64,000 bases of DNA from Streptomyces kanamyceticus (GCF_008704495.1 NZ_CP023699.1:7936001-8000000), one strand, 5' to 3'. Positions 1-8,894 are shown, numbered from the stretch's first letter. Notes: generated by a model from the letters alone, not told the origin. Program-made: numbers and translations.

Positions 1-242
1 CCCGCCGCTTCACCGAACAGGTCGGCCTGACACCGAAGACGTCCGCCCGCGTGCTGCGCTTCCACCGGGCCGTGGGGCTGCTCGCCCGCGAGACCGCGGA
101 CCTCAACGACGTGGCCGCCGTCTGCGGTTTCTACGACCAGGCCCACCTCAACCGCGAGTTCCGCGCCCTGGCCGACCTCACGCCCGGCGGCCTTGCGGGC
201 GGGCGCCTCGCGGAGGGGGCCGTGCCACTTCAGGACGGGTGA
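1..242 (+). CDS. AraC-family transcriptional regulator, C-terminal fragment (5' end outside window)
   Basis: The frame is open from base 3 and ends at TGA 240-242. The visible ~79 residues are the second half of an AraC DNA-binding domain: RRFTEQVGLTPKTSARVLRF is the linker and start of the second helix-turn-helix, followed by DVAAVCGFYDQAHLNREFR, the standard recognition segment (GFYDQAHLNR-type). The N-terminal effector domain lies off the left edge, so the ligand and targets cannot be judged. Certain as to family; function unknown. Confidence 0.85.
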   Translation, partial: RRFTEQVGLTPKTSARVLRFHRAVGLLARETADLNDVAAVCGFYDQAHLNREFRALADLTPGGLAGGRLAEGAVPLQDG

Positions 243-368
243 GCGGCGAGGTCAAATTTGTCCAAGCCAGCCCGCCCGCGCGTCGCTAGGGTCCCCCACT
301 GTGATCTTCAGGCCGACGGCCTGGGCCAGTACTCCGGTGCTCCGCACCGTCACGTCAGGGGGACCCCG

Positions 369-899
369 ATGGCACAGCAGAACCAGCCCGCACGCCGCGG
401 TCGGTGGGAGCGCTACAAGGTGACGGGCCCGTTCTCGCCCCAGGACCTGGCCGGTCTGTGGGGGGCCATCGCGGGCGTCGTGCTCCTCGCCGTCCTGCTC
501 GGCTGGGCGCTCGACATGAAGGGCGGCGTGGTGATCGTCGCCGCGATCCCGTTCATCTCGTCCTGGTTCGACGCCAAGCGCATCCTGTTCCAGTTCGACG
601 CCGCGGGCGCACGGATCGGCAACGTACTGCTGCCCTGGAGCGACGTCACCCAGTTCGTCGTGGCCACGCCCCCGAACAGCGAGGAGGTCCTGATCGGCGC
701 ACGGCTGCGGCAGAGCGCGACGCTCCCGGCGGGCGCGCGGGCCCCGCAGCCGCACCCGGACATGCCCGCACATCTGTACGTGGCCGTCCAGCGGCACAAG
801 TTCGACCTGACCAAGATGGTCACCAAGGCCCGCAAGTACGCCCCGGCGCACATCCAGGTCATCGTCGCCGAGCCGGCCGGGGAACGGGTCGCCTCCTGA
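369..899 (+). CDS. Conserved membrane protein with two transmembrane segments
   Basis: 176 residues from ATG 369, chosen because AGGGGGA sits just upstream (357-363); an in-frame start at 258 has no such site. Residues ~28-50 (AGLWGAIAGVVLLAVLLGWAL) and ~54-68 (GGVVIVAAIPFISSW) are hydrophobic, consistent with two closely spaced membrane helices. The rest is soluble and begins with a strand-rich part (RILFQFDAAGARIGNVLLPW) that resembles bacterial PH-like membrane-associated domains in organisation, though I do not assign the family. It ends 5 bp before the convergent response-regulator gene, with no terminator between. No function is claimed. Confidence 0.75.
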   Translation: MAQQNQPARRGRWERYKVTGPFSPQDLAGLWGAIAGVVLLAVLLGWALDMKGGVVIVAAIPFISSWFDAKRILFQFDAAGARIGNVLLPWSDVTQFVVATPPNSEEVLIGARLRQSATLPAGARAPQPHPDMPAHLYVAVQRHKFDLTKMVTKARKYAPAHIQVIVAEPAGERVAS

Positions 900-903
900 G
901 CGC

Positions 904-1590
904 TCACCCCAGCCAGCGGTACCGCCGCTCGGGCCGCCCCGTCCCGCCGTACCGGAGCGACACCTCGGCGCGCCTGGTCTCCACGAAGAACTCCAGATAG
1001 CGGCGCGCGCTCACCCGGGAAAGCGACCCCGCCTCGGCACACTCCGAGGCGGAGAGGCCGCCCGGGTGGGCGCGCAGGGTCTGTTCCACCAGCTCCGCCG
1101 TGTGCGCGGCGAGCCCCTTCGGCAGTTCCCGGGAGCCCGGCGGACGGGTGCCGAAGATCTGGTCGACGTCCTCCTGACGCGCCTCCGCCAGACCGTCCAG
1201 GCGCGCCCGCAGCGCCGCCACGTGCCTCAACTGCTCCTGCAGCGCCGCCTGGTTGAACGGCTTGATCAGATAGTGCAGGGCGCCCGCCCGCAGCGCGGCC
1301 CGCACGATCTCCGCGTCCCGCGCCGCCGTGATGAACAGGGCGTCCACCGGCTGCCGCGCCGGATCCCGCTCCTCCGCGACCCGCAGCTCGCGCAGTACCG
1401 CGATGCCGTCCATGTCGGGCAGATAGACGTCGAGGAGTACGAGATCGGGGCGCAGCCGCTCCACCGCGCCGACCGCCTCGGCGCCGCTGTGGGCCACGCC
1501 CACCACGGTGAATCCGGCCACCGACGCCACGTACCGACTGTGCAGCTTGGCGACCATGAAGTCGTCGTCCACGACCAGCACCCTTGTCAT
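904..1590 (-). CDS. CitB/DcuR-type two-component response regulator
   Basis: 228 residues. The receiver domain has the acidic pocket VVDDD (residues 6-10), phospho-acceptor Asp54 in LVLLDVYLPDMDG and Lys110 in YLIKPF. The C-terminal ~90 residues are a winged-helix-like segment (LSASECAEAGSLSRVSARRYLEFF) as in CitB, DctR and DcuR regulators of C4-dicarboxylate and citrate uptake. It is transcribed divergently from tctCBA, so it probably activates that operon; in Corynebacterium glutamicum the CitAB pair controls tctCBA and the CitMHS carrier citH, and a CitMHS gene lies at 40.0 kb here. No sensor kinase gene is present beside it, which is unusual for the family. Confidence 0.9.
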   Translation of the reverse strand: MTRVLVVDDDFMVAKLHSRYVASVAGFTVVGVAHSGAEAVGAVERLRPDLVLLDVYLPDMDGIAVLRELRVAEERDPARQPVDALFITAARDAEIVRAALRAGALHYLIKPFNQAALQEQLRHVAALRARLDGLAEARQEDVDQIFGTRPPGSRELPKGLAAHTAELVEQTLRAHPGGLSASECAEAGSLSRVSARRYLEFFVETRRAEVSLRYGGTGRPERRYRWLG

Positions 1591-1721
1591 CGCCGCAGGC
1601 TATGGGCGCGACCACAACGACCACAACGTCCGTTGATTGCGGAAGAGAGACAGGTTGTTCACGCGCGGGCAACATGTGGGCCACCTCACACCCGACTACG
1701 TACCGACAGGTGGTGGCACAC
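1591..1721. promoter_or_regulatory. Divergent control region between response regulator and tctC
   Basis: This 131-bp gap contains an exact tandem pair of the 9-mer GACCACAAC (1610-1618 and 1619-1627), overlapping a small inverted repeat CAACG-TC-CGTTG (1624-1635). Direct repeats close to a response-regulator gene and its probable target are typical binding sites, but the assignment is inference. No clear -35/-10 pair is evident. Confidence 0.4.
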
Positions 1722-2705
1722 GTGCGCCTGCGCACACCCCTGGCCCTGCTCGGGGCCGCGCTCCTCGTGCTCGTCGCGCCGCCGCTGCTCACCACGGGCA
1801 GCGGCGCCGATACCGGCACCCAGATCCCCGGCCTTCGCCTCATGGTCCCCAACACGCCCGGCGGCGGCTACGACATCACCGCCCGCACCGCGGCGAAGAA
1901 CGCCGAGGACGCCGAACTCACCCACAACATCGAGGTGTTCAACCTGCCGGGCGCGGGCGGCACCGTCGGCCTGACCCGGCTCGTCGGCGAGCACGGCAAC
2001 GGCAAGCTCGCGATGTCCATGGGCCTCGGCGTGGTGGGCGCCGCACGCTCCAACCACTCCCCGAAGACCCTCGCGGACACCACCCCCATCGCCCGGCTCA
2101 CCGAGGAGCAGGACGTCGTCGTGGTCGCGAAGAACTCCCCGTACGAGACCATCGACCAGCTCGTGCGGGCGTGGAAGAAGAACCCGGGCAAGCTCCCCGT
2201 GGGCGGCGGCTCCTCGCCCGGCGGGCCCGACCACCTCGCGCCGATGCTGATGGCGCGCGCCGCGGGGATCGCCCCCAAGGACGTCAACTACGTGCCGTTC
2301 GACGGCGGCGGCGAACTGCTCGCGTCCATCCTCGGCAGCAAGGTCGCCTTCGGCGTCTCCGGTGTCGGCGAATACCTGGACCAGATCAAGTCGGGCGAAC
2401 TGCGGCTGCTCGCCGTCACCGGGCCGAAGCGGGTGAAGGGCCTGGAAGGACCCACCCTCAAGGAGTCCGGCTACGACGTGAACTTCACCAACTGGCGCGG
2501 CATCGTCGCCCCGCCCGGACTCAGCGACGCCGAACGCGAGAAGCTCACCGGCCTCATCAGGAAGCTGCACGCCTCGCCCGAATGGAAGAAGTCCCTCAAG
2601 ACGAACGGCTGGGACGACGCCTTCCTGACCGGCGACGAGTTCGGCGACTTCCTGGCCGCCCAGGACAAGCGCGTCGTGTCCGTACTGAAGGAGCTGGGGC
2701 TGTGA
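1722..2705 (+). CDS. tctC: Tripartite tricarboxylate transporter substrate-binding protein TctC
   Basis: About 327 residues; periplasm-equivalent (cell-surface) solute receptor of the TctCBA system, binding citrate or related carboxylates and handing them to TctA/TctB. GTG 1722 is preferred because AGGTGGT (1708-1714) is well spaced and because it puts the signal peptide (RLRTPLALLGAALLVLVAPPL) at the N-terminus; upstream in-frame ATGs at 1584 and 1674 lack ribosome sites. Family features include VPNTPGGGYDITAR near the start, LPGAGGTVGL, VNYVPFDGGGELLASILG and the C-terminal WRGIVAPPGLS. There is no lipobox Cys, so it may be secreted or retained by the uncleaved hydrophobic segment. First gene of a three-gene operon. 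Confidence 0.88.
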   Translation: MRLRTPLALLGAALLVLVAPPLLTTGSGADTGTQIPGLRLMVPNTPGGGYDITARTAAKNAEDAELTHNIEVFNLPGAGGTVGLTRLVGEHGNGKLAMSMGLGVVGAARSNHSPKTLADTTPIARLTEEQDVVVVAKNSPYETIDQLVRAWKKNPGKLPVGGGSSPGGPDHLAPMLMARAAGIAPKDVNYVPFDGGGELLASILGSKVAFGVSGVGEYLDQIKSGELRLLAVTGPKRVKGLEGPTLKESGYDVNFTNWRGIVAPPGLSDAEREKLTGLIRKLHASPEWKKSLKTNGWDDAFLTGDEFGDFLAAQDKRVVSVLKELGL

Positions 2706-3247
2706 CCGCCACCGAACTGCCGGAGCGGGAACAGGAGCAGGAGACGCGAGGCCGCCGCTCCTGGCTGCGCGAACACTCCGAACTCGGCGTCTGCGTCCTG
2801 CTGCTGGCGCTCGGCGCGCTCGTCCTCACCGACGCGCTCACCATGGACGTCGAGATCACCCAGCGCGGTCCCGTAGGACCCAAGACCGTGCCGGTCGTCG
2901 TCGGTATCGGGCTGCTGGTCGTCGCCGTGCTGCTCGCCGTCGACGTCCTGCGCGGCGGGCGCGGCGAGGCCGAGGGCGGCGAGGACGTCGACCTGTCCGA
3001 ACCCGCCGACTGGCGCACCGTGCTCCTGCTCGCGGGCGTCTTCCTCGCCACCGCCGTCCTCATCGAACCGCTCGGCTTCCCGATCGCGGGCGCCCTGCTC
3101 TTCTGGGGCTCCGCCTACGCGCTCGGCAGCCGCCACCTCGACCGTGATCCACTGATCGCCGCGGTCCTCTCCGTCGTCACGTACGAAGTCTTCAACAACC
3201 TGCTCGGCGTGCCCCTGCCCGGCGGGCCCCTGATGGGAGTGCTGTGA
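2702..3247 (+). CDS. tctB: Tripartite tricarboxylate transporter small membrane subunit TctB
   Basis: 181 residues from GTG 2702, overlapping the tctC stop by 4 nt (GTGA), so translation is coupled. Four hydrophobic segments are visible: [59 protein letters not shown] and [13 protein letters not shown], matching the four-helix TctB fold (DUF1468). The N-terminal ~20 residues are charged and cytoplasmic. TctB partners TctA in the membrane; its position between tctC and tctA is the normal order. Confidence 0.9.
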   Translation: MTATELPEREQEQETRGRRSWLREHSELGVCVLLLALGALVLTDALTMDVEITQRGPVGPKTVPVVVGIGLLVVAVLLAVDVLRGGRGEAEGGEDVDLSEPADWRTVLLLAGVFLATAVLIEPLGFPIAGALLFWGSAYALGSRHLDRDPLIAAVLSVVTYEVFNNLLGVPLPGGPLMGVL

Positions 3248-3248
3248 C

Positions 3249-4757
3249 ATGGATGCCTTCAACTCCCTGATGGGCGGCTTCGGTACCGCCCTCACCCCGA
3301 TCAACCTCCTGTGGGCCGCCATCGGCGTGCTGCTCGGCACCGCGATCGGCGTCCTGCCCGGCATCGGCCCCGCGATGGCGGTGGCCCTGCTGCTCCCCGT
3401 GACGTACGGACTCGAACCCACCGGCGCGTTCATCATGTTCGCGGGCATCTACTACGGAGCGATGTTCGGCGGCTCCACGACCTCGATCCTGCTCAATACG
3501 CCCGGGGAGAGCGCGGCCGTCGTCGCCGCCATGGAAGGCCATCCGATGGCCAGGTCGGGGCGCGGCGCACAAGCCCTCGCGGCCGCCGCCATCGGGCACT
3601 TCGCGGGCGGCATGATCGGCACGCTCCTCCTGGTCGCGCTCGCGCCGACCGTCGCCGACCTCGCCGTGGACATCGGCGCGCCCGACTACTTCGCCATCAT
3701 GGTGCTCGCCTTCATCGCGGTCACCTCCGTGCTCGGCTCTTCGCGCGTCCGCGGGCTCGCCTCGCTCCTGATCGGCCTGACCATCGGCCTGGTCGGCCTC
3801 GACCAGATGACCGGACAGCAGCGGCTCACCTTCGGCTCGCTCCAACTCGCCGACGGCATCGACGTGGTGATCGTCGCAGTCGGCCTCTTCGCGATCGGCG
3901 AGGCCCTTTGGGTCGCCGCCCATCTGCGCCGCACCAGCGGCGAGGCGATCCCCGTGGGCCGTCCCTGGCTGGAGAGGAAGGACGTCAGGCGCACCTGGAA
4001 GTCCTGGCTGCGCGGCCCCCTCATCGGCTTCCCGTTCGGCGCGATCCCGGCCGGTGGCGCGGAGATCCCGACCTTCCTCTCCTACGTCACGGAGAAGCGC
4101 CTGTCCAAGCACAAGGACGAGTTCGGCAAGGGCGCCATCGAGGGCGTCGCGGGCCCCGAGTCCGCGGCCTCCGCCTCGGCGGCGGGCACCCTCGTCTCCA
4201 TGCTGACCCTCGGCCTGCCCACCACGGCCGTCGCGGCCGTGATGCTCGCCGCCTTCCAGCAGTACGGCATCCAGCCGGGACCGCTGCTCTTCGAACGCGA
4301 ACCCGACCTGGTCTGGGGCCTGATCGCGTCCCTGTTCGTCGGCATGGTGCTGCTGCTCGCCCTCAACCTGCCCCTCGCCCCGGTCTGGGCGAAGCTCCTG
4401 CGCATCCCCAGGCCCTACCTCTACGCGGGCATCCTGTTCTTCGCCGCCGTCGGCGCCTACGCGGTCGGCGGCGAGCCGCTCGACCTCGTCATCCTGCTCG
4501 TCATCGGCCTGATCGGCTTCGGCATGCGGCGCTACGGACTGCCGATCCTGCCCGCCGTCATCGGCGTCATCCTCGGCCCGAACGCCGAGCAACAGCTGCG
4601 CCGCGCCCTGCAGATCAGCGACGGCAGCGTGCGCGGACTCGTCGACACACCGTTCTCCGTGACGGTCTATGGCCTCATCGTCCTGATCGTGGCGTGGCCC
4701 TTGGTGAAGAAGGCGGTGGTGCGGGCGCGCCGACGTGGCGTAGACGTAGAGGCATGA
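3249..4757 (+). CDS. tctA: Tripartite tricarboxylate transporter large membrane subunit TctA
   Basis: 502 residues, about 11-12 membrane helices. This is the transport-conducting subunit of TctCBA and imports tricarboxylates driven by the ion gradient. Family signatures are present: [19 protein letters not shown] near residue 35-55, [19 protein letters not shown], and the second-half repeat [19 protein letters not shown] with [17 protein letters not shown]. Length is normal for the family. It starts one base after the tctB stop and overlaps the next gene by 4 nt (ATGA), so all four genes are likely one transcript. Confidence 0.95.
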   Translation: MDAFNSLMGGFGTALTPINLLWAAIGVLLGTAIGVLPGIGPAMAVALLLPVTYGLEPTGAFIMFAGIYYGAMFGGSTTSILLNTPGESAAVVAAMEGHPMARSGRGAQALAAAAIGHFAGGMIGTLLLVALAPTVADLAVDIGAPDYFAIMVLAFIAVTSVLGSSRVRGLASLLIGLTIGLVGLDQMTGQQRLTFGSLQLADGIDVVIVAVGLFAIGEALWVAAHLRRTSGEAIPVGRPWLERKDVRRTWKSWLRGPLIGFPFGAIPAGGAEIPTFLSYVTEKRLSKHKDEFGKGAIEGVAGPESAASASAAGTLVSMLTLGLPTTAVAAVMLAAFQQYGIQPGPLLFEREPDLVWGLIASLFVGMVLLLALNLPLAPVWAKLLRIPRPYLYAGILFFAAVGAYAVGGEPLDLVILLVIGLIGFGMRRYGLPILPAVIGVILGPNAEQQLRRALQISDGSVRGLVDTPFSVTVYGLIVLIVAWPLVKKAVVRARRRGVDVEA

Positions 4758-5221
4758 CCGACGACATCCGCCTCGCCACCGCCGCCGACGTGCCCGCCGT
4801 ACGGGCGGTGACCGACGCGGCATATCACCACTACATCGAACGGATCGGGGTCGTGCCCGCGCCGATGGAGGCCGATCACGCCGCGGACGTGGCGGCGGGG
4901 CGCGTGTACGTCACCGGGGACCCGGTGACCGGCCTCCTCGTGCTCGTCCCGCGGCCGTACGAGGGCCGACTGCTCCTCGAGTCGGTCGCGGTCCACCCCG
5001 ATGCCGCGGGGCAGGGGGTGGGCCGACGACTGCTCGCCTTCGCGGAGGCACACGCGCGTGCGCTCGGCTTCATCGAAGTCACGCTCTACACCAACGCGTT
5101 GATGTGGGAGAACCAGAAGATCTATCCCCGGTACGGGTACGAGGTCGTGGAGCGGCGCGTGGACGGGCCCTACGACCGGGTGCACTACCGCAAGCGACTG
5201 CCGAGCCCGCCCGGGAGCTGA
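4754..5221 (+). CDS. GNAT-family N-acetyltransferase
   Basis: 155 residues. Acetyl-CoA-dependent acyltransferase fold: [23 protein letters not shown] is the pyrophosphate-binding motif A (consensus Q/RxxGxG/A), and [12 protein letters not shown] is the C-terminal motif. The substrate cannot be predicted. It overlaps the tctA stop by 4 nt (ATGA at 4754-4757), so it is translationally coupled to the transporter, though nothing in GNAT biology links it to tricarboxylate uptake. Confidence 0.9.
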   Translation: MTDDIRLATAADVPAVRAVTDAAYHHYIERIGVVPAPMEADHAADVAAGRVYVTGDPVTGLLVLVPRPYEGRLLLESVAVHPDAAGQGVGRRLLAFAEAHARALGFIEVTLYTNALMWENQKIYPRYGYEVVERRVDGPYDRVHYRKRLPSPPGS

Positions 5222-5236
5222 TCTGCCGGACAGGCC

Positions 5237-5377
5237 CTAGCCGTCGGGCCACCACGTCCGCTGGATGTCCTTGCGGACCTCCGGCCTCTCATGCGGCCGG
5301 GACTCGGCCTCCTGACGCTCCCGCACTCGGCGGGTGACGGTTCGGCCAACGGGCTTGTGCGTGGTCACTCGGCGCAT
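5237..5377 (-). CDS. Small basic protein, 46 residues
   Basis: Reads from ATG at 5377 to TAG at 5237-5239. It begins MRRVTTHKPVGRTVTRRVRE and ends DIQRTWWPDG, strongly Arg-rich with a C-terminal Trp pair. GAGGGAGG ends about 6 nt before the start, one of the better ribosome sites in the window, and no other gene occupies the strand, which supports translation. No known domain recognised; could be a small nucleic-acid-binding or structural peptide, but this is not shown. It lies in the gap between a GNAT gene and the methyltransferase fusion. Confidence 0.6.
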   Translation of the reverse strand: MRRVTTHKPVGRTVTRRVRERQEAESRPHERPEVRKDIQRTWWPDG

Positions 5378-5478
5378 GGCTGCCTCCCTCTTCCTATCCG
5401 ATGTCCATTTCCGAGGTGGCGTAGACCTCCATGGACACGCTTTTCTGAATTGTCAGTGGCGGATGCCACGATCGGGAC

Positions 5479-6981
5479 ATGACGACCAACGAGGGTGCCG
5501 GAGGCATCGATTGGGACGCGGCGGCGGACTCGTTCGACGACGAACCCGATCACGGCCTGCGCGATCAGGAGGTGCGGGCGGCCTGGGCGGGACGGCTGCG
5601 GGAGTGGCTGCCGCGGGCACCCGGTGAGGTGCTCGACCTCGGGTGCGGCACGGGCAGCCTCGCCCTGCTCGCCGCCGAGCGCGGGCACCGCGTCACCGGT
5701 GTCGACCTCGCGCCCGGGATGGTGGCACGGGCCCGCGAGAAGCTGGCGGGGCACGGCGCCGATGTGCTGCTCGGCGACGCGGCCCTGCCACCGGTCGACG
5801 ACCGGCGGTTCGACGCGGTCATCGCCCGCCACGTCCTGTGGACGCTCCCGGACCCGGAGGCGGCCCTGCGCCACTGGTGCACGCTGCTGCGCCCGGGCGG
5901 CCGCCTGATCCTGATCGAGGGCGTCTGGGGGACGGCGAGCCCCGTCGGCCTCCCGATGTCCCGCTTGGTGGCGGCCCTCACCCCGCTCGCCCACCACCTC
6001 CACTCCGAGCGCCTCTCGGCGGACGCGCGCCTGTGGGGCGGACAGGTGGACGACGAGCGCTACGCCGTGGTGGCCACCTTGCCGACTGCCCCGCCCCGCC
6101 ACCGGGAGGTCGTCGACGTCCACCTGATCCTGCGCGACGGCGACGAGATCCTCCTCGCCAGGCGGGCCGGCACCGGCTACGCGGACGGCTTGTGGCACCT
6201 CCCCTCGGGACACGTGGAGGACGGCGAGGACGTCCGCGCGGCGCTGCTCCGCGAGACCCGCGAGGAAATCGCCCTCGACCTGGCCCCCGAGGACGTCCGG
6301 GCGGAACTGGTCATGCAGCACAGGGGCCCTTCGGGCGCGCCCCGGACGGGCTGGTTCTTCGCGGCGGAGCACCGAGTGGACCGTGCGCCCGTCAACGCCG
6401 AGCCGGACAAGTGCGCGGAGCTCGCCTGGCATCCGCTGGGCGCGCTGCCGAAGGACATCGTGGCGTACTGCCGCGCGGGCCTCACCTCCTGGCAGGCGGG
6501 CGAGCGATTCGTCGTGCACTGGCAGCACGACGGGGAGAGCGTCGCCCACGACGGCGAGCGCACCGCGGAGCCGGTCCCGCTGGCCCCCGCGCGGGCGGGC
6601 GCGGTCCACCACGTGGAGCTGTGGGTGCCCGACCTCGCGGCGGCGGAGGCCTCCTGGGGCTGGCTGCTCGGCGAGTTGGGCCACGTCCCGCACCAACGCT
6701 GGGAGCACGGCCGCAGCTGGCGGCGCGATCACACCTACGTCGTCCTCGAACGCTCACCGGACCTGCGGCCGGGCCGCCACGACCGGCGGCGGGCGGGCCT
6801 GAACCACCTCGCCTTCCACGTGGCGGGCCGGGCCCGCCTCGACCGGCTCGTGGCCGCGGCGCCGGACCGCGGCTGGACCCTGCTCTTCCCGGAACGCCAT
6901 CCGCACGCGGGCGGCGAGGGGCAGTACGCGGCCTACCTGGAGGACGGGCAGGGCTATGAGGTCGAGCTGGTCGCCGACTAG
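5479..6981 (+). CDS. Three-domain fusion: SAM methyltransferase, Nudix hydrolase, VOC-fold domain
   Basis: 500 residues. Residues ~48-160 are a class I SAM methyltransferase (VLDLGCGTGS motif I at 51-60, GVDLAPGMV, then RPGGRLILIEG). Residues ~212-350 are a Nudix domain with a near-complete Nudix box starting at Gly244, GHVEDGEDVRAALLRETREE (G-x5-E-x7-R-E-x2-E-E), so the catalytic glutamates are present. Residues ~376-500 are a glyoxalase/VOC domain starting AVHHVELWVPDLAAAE and ending GYEVELVAD. Each part also exists as a free protein in Streptomyces. The fusion suggests one pathway acting on a small nucleotide-linked or labile metabolite; the substrate is unknown. Not visibly in an operon. 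Confidence 0.85.
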   Translation: MTTNEGAGGIDWDAAADSFDDEPDHGLRDQEVRAAWAGRLREWLPRAPGEVLDLGCGTGSLALLAAERGHRVTGVDLAPGMVARAREKLAGHGADVLLGDAALPPVDDRRFDAVIARHVLWTLPDPEAALRHWCTLLRPGGRLILIEGVWGTASPVGLPMSRLVAALTPLAHHLHSERLSADARLWGGQVDDERYAVVATLPTAPPRHREVVDVHLILRDGDEILLARRAGTGYADGLWHLPSGHVEDGEDVRAALLRETREEIALDLAPEDVRAELVMQHRGPSGAPRTGWFFAAEHRVDRAPVNAEPDKCAELAWHPLGALPKDIVAYCRAGLTSWQAGERFVVHWQHDGESVAHDGERTAEPVPLAPARAGAVHHVELWVPDLAAAEASWGWLLGELGHVPHQRWEHGRSWRRDHTYVVLERSPDLRPGRHDRRRAGLNHLAFHVAGRARLDRLVAAAPDRGWTLLFPERHPHAGGEGQYAAYLEDGQGYEVELVAD

Positions 6982-7018
6982 GCCGGTGGCCTGGGTCCAG
7001 GCCCGGGTCCGGGTCCGG

Positions 7019-7528
7019 TCAGAGCGTGCCGAAGCCCTCCGTGCGCGCCAGGGCCTCCAGGTCGTCCAGGGCCCGCACCGCCGCCTCGGCCGCCGCCGGG
7101 TCCCTGCTGGCGAGGCCGCTCTCCGCGAACTCGTCCTCGTCCAGGCGCAGGATCGCGGAGCCGTCCGCGGAGACCCACAGGTCCAGGTCCAGGTCCTCCA
7201 CGGTGAGGGTGTCACCGGTGCGGACGGTGGGGCGGGTGATGTCGCAGTACCAGCCCTTGAGGGTGCCGTCCGCGGCGTACACCTCCTTGATCGCGTACCA
7301 GCGGTCGCGCCAGTAGTGCTCGGTGAAGACGTCGCCGGGCTCGAAGCGCACGAAGCCGAAGTCGCGGACGTGCGGGGCCGCCCAGGGGGCCCGGACGGTG
7401 AGCTTGGTGCCGTCGTCGTGGAGGAGCTCGGCGGGGTAGCGGATCTTGGTGCGGCCCGCCTTGACGAGGGCCACCTCCACGGTCGCCTCCGCGGTCTCCG
7501 GGGGTGCCTCAGCCGAGGTCCCTGACAT
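7019..7528 (-). CDS. DUF402-domain protein (FomD/Ntdp-like nucleotide phosphatase family)
   Basis: 169 residues. The segment GDVFTEHYWRDRWYAIKEVY followed by LKGWYCDITRP and VEDLDLDLWV is the DUF402 core; conserved Asp residues of DLDLDLWV and the Tyr/Trp in GWYCDI correspond to the metal site in characterised members, which hydrolyse nucleoside di/triphosphates or, in FomD, a CMP-phosphonate. Excellent ribosome site GGAGGTGCGCC before ATG 7528. It overlaps the 3' end of the upstream GNAT gene by 20 bp, so the pair is co-transcribed. Physiological substrate unknown. Confidence 0.82.
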   Translation of the reverse strand: MSGTSAEAPPETAEATVEVALVKAGRTKIRYPAELLHDDGTKLTVRAPWAAPHVRDFGFVRFEPGDVFTEHYWRDRWYAIKEVYAADGTLKGWYCDITRPTVRTGDTLTVEDLDLDLWVSADGSAILRLDEDEFAESGLASRDPAAAEAAVRALDDLEALARTEGFGTL

Positions 7529-8438
7529 GGCGCACCTCCGTTCCGCAGATCTCGTAACCGAACCACTTGTTGATCGCCAGCATCGGCTCGTTGCCCGCGT
7601 CGTTGCCGGTGAACGCCTCCGTGCAGCCTGCCTCCCTGGCGCGGTGCAGGGAGTCGTTCTTGGCGAGCTTGGCCAGGCCCTTGCCCCGGTGGGCGCGCGC
7701 CGTGCCGGTCATGCCGGACGCGTAGCGGCCCGCGCCGTCCGCGCGCGCCAGGCTGAACGCCGCGGGGCGGCCTTCGACCAGGGCCACCGTGGTGAGCTCC
7801 CGGCTGACCAGCGGGTGGTGCCAGGTCTCGGCGAGCCAGTGCTCGTAGTCCGTGAACTCCGCGGCGATGTCGCCCGGTTCGTCCGCGACGGTCTCCGCGT
7901 CGAGGTCGAACAGCGGTCGCGCGTCGTCGGCGAACACCGATCCGCTCACCAACTCCACCCCGGCAGGCGGCTCCTGGAGGTCAGGCAGCGTGCCGTGCGC
8001 CAGGTCCAGGCGGAGGAAGTGCGCGGAACGGCTCGCCCGGTAGCCGCGGCGGGCGGCGAAGGCGAGGTTCGTCGGCCCGTCCATCACCCAGGAGTAGACG
8101 GTGGTCGTGCCCTCGCCCGCCAGGTACTCCTCCGCCGTGCGCAGGAGCAGCGTCCCCGCGCCCGCGCCGACCCTGTCCGGGTGGACGTAGACGTTGGCGT
8201 AGCCCTGCCCGGGCTCCGGGCTGTCGTACGACAGGCCCACCTGCGCCGTGCCGATGATCTCGCCGTCGGCCTCGGCGATCAACTGCCGGTAGCCGGAGTC
8301 CGGATGGGCGTGCGCGCGGTCGAAGGCGACCGACTCGGGGGTGGCGAGCATGGCGGGCACACAGGCCCGGCGTACGGCGGCGAATCCCGCGGCGTCCCCG
8401 GGGAGCTCGGGGCTGAGGGCTCGGACGATCACTGTCAT
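7509..8438 (-). CDS. Tandem GNAT-domain acetyltransferase
   Basis: 309 residues, about twice a single GNAT. The N-terminal copy contains NVYVHPDRVGAGAGTLLLR and YSWVMDGPTNLAFAARRGYR; the C-terminal copy contains GTARAHRGKGLAKLAKNDSL and GNDAGNEPMLAINKWFGYE. This two-domain layout is shared with mycothiol synthase-like and other actinobacterial tandem GNATs, but mycothiol synthase itself is a different, conserved locus, so I do not assign that function. Followed by, and overlapping, the DUF402 gene; divergent from a GntR-type regulator. Confidence 0.87.
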   Translation of the reverse strand: MTVIVRALSPELPGDAAGFAAVRRACVPAMLATPESVAFDRAHAHPDSGYRQLIAEADGEIIGTAQVGLSYDSPEPGQGYANVYVHPDRVGAGAGTLLLRTAEEYLAGEGTTTVYSWVMDGPTNLAFAARRGYRASRSAHFLRLDLAHGTLPDLQEPPAGVELVSGSVFADDARPLFDLDAETVADEPGDIAAEFTDYEHWLAETWHHPLVSRELTTVALVEGRPAAFSLARADGAGRYASGMTGTARAHRGKGLAKLAKNDSLHRAREAGCTEAFTGNDAGNEPMLAINKWFGYEICGTEVRHVRDLG

Positions 8439-8508
8439 GGAGCCGCACGGTACGCGCGGTACGCGCCGAGGTGCCTCTCATTTTCCGCGCGTGCGGGACA
8501 ATCGGTCC

Positions 8509-8889
8509 GTGACTTTGAAGATCGACATCGATGGGGGCGCGAGCGACGCGCCGTACGAGCAGGTGCGGGCCCAGATCGCCGGGCAGGCGAGGTCGGGGGC
8601 GCTGCCCGTCGGCTACAAGCTGCCGACGGTGCGGGGGCTCGCGGAGTCGCTGGGGCTCGCCGCGAACACGGTGGCGAAGGCGTATCGGGCGCTGGAGGCG
8701 GACGGGGTGATCGAGACGCGGGGGCGGAACGGGACGTTCGTCGCGGCGGCGGGTGACGCGGCGGCGAAGGGGGCGTCCGCCGCGGCGCAGTCGTACGCGG
8801 AGCGGGCCCGGCGACTCGGGCTCTCCGAGGAAGCCGCACTCGCCGCGGCGCGGGACGCACTGCGTGCGGCTTACGGGGCTTCTGGCTGA
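8509..8889 (+). CDS. GntR-family regulator (YtrA-like, short)
   Basis: 126 residues from GTG 8509. Residues ~8-75 form the GntR winged helix: DAPYEQVRAQIAGQARSG, LPVGYKLPTVRGLAESLGLA and ANTVAKAYRALEADGVIETR. The C-terminal part is only ~50 residues of helix, as in YtrA-type regulators that dimerise through a short helical tail and often control ABC exporters or cell-envelope genes. Transcribed divergently from the GNAT/DUF402 pair across 70 bp, so autoregulation and control of that pair are possible. No operator stands out. Confidence 0.88.
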   Translation: MTLKIDIDGGASDAPYEQVRAQIAGQARSGALPVGYKLPTVRGLAESLGLAANTVAKAYRALEADGVIETRGRNGTFVAAAGDAAAKGASAAAQSYAERARRLGLSEEAALAAARDALRAAYGASG

Positions 8890-8894
8890 GCACC

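Noticed and set aside
1584..1721. ATG starts at 1584 and 1674 for tctC
   Set aside because: They put ~15-45 non-homologous residues ahead of the signal peptide and lack a ribosome site; GTG 1722 fits better.
413..1855. Long minus-strand open frame of about 480 codons across the membrane protein, response regulator and tctC start
   Set aside because: Composition artefact of high GC; it is Arg/Gly-rich with no motif, and it is antisense to or out of frame with three well-supported genes.
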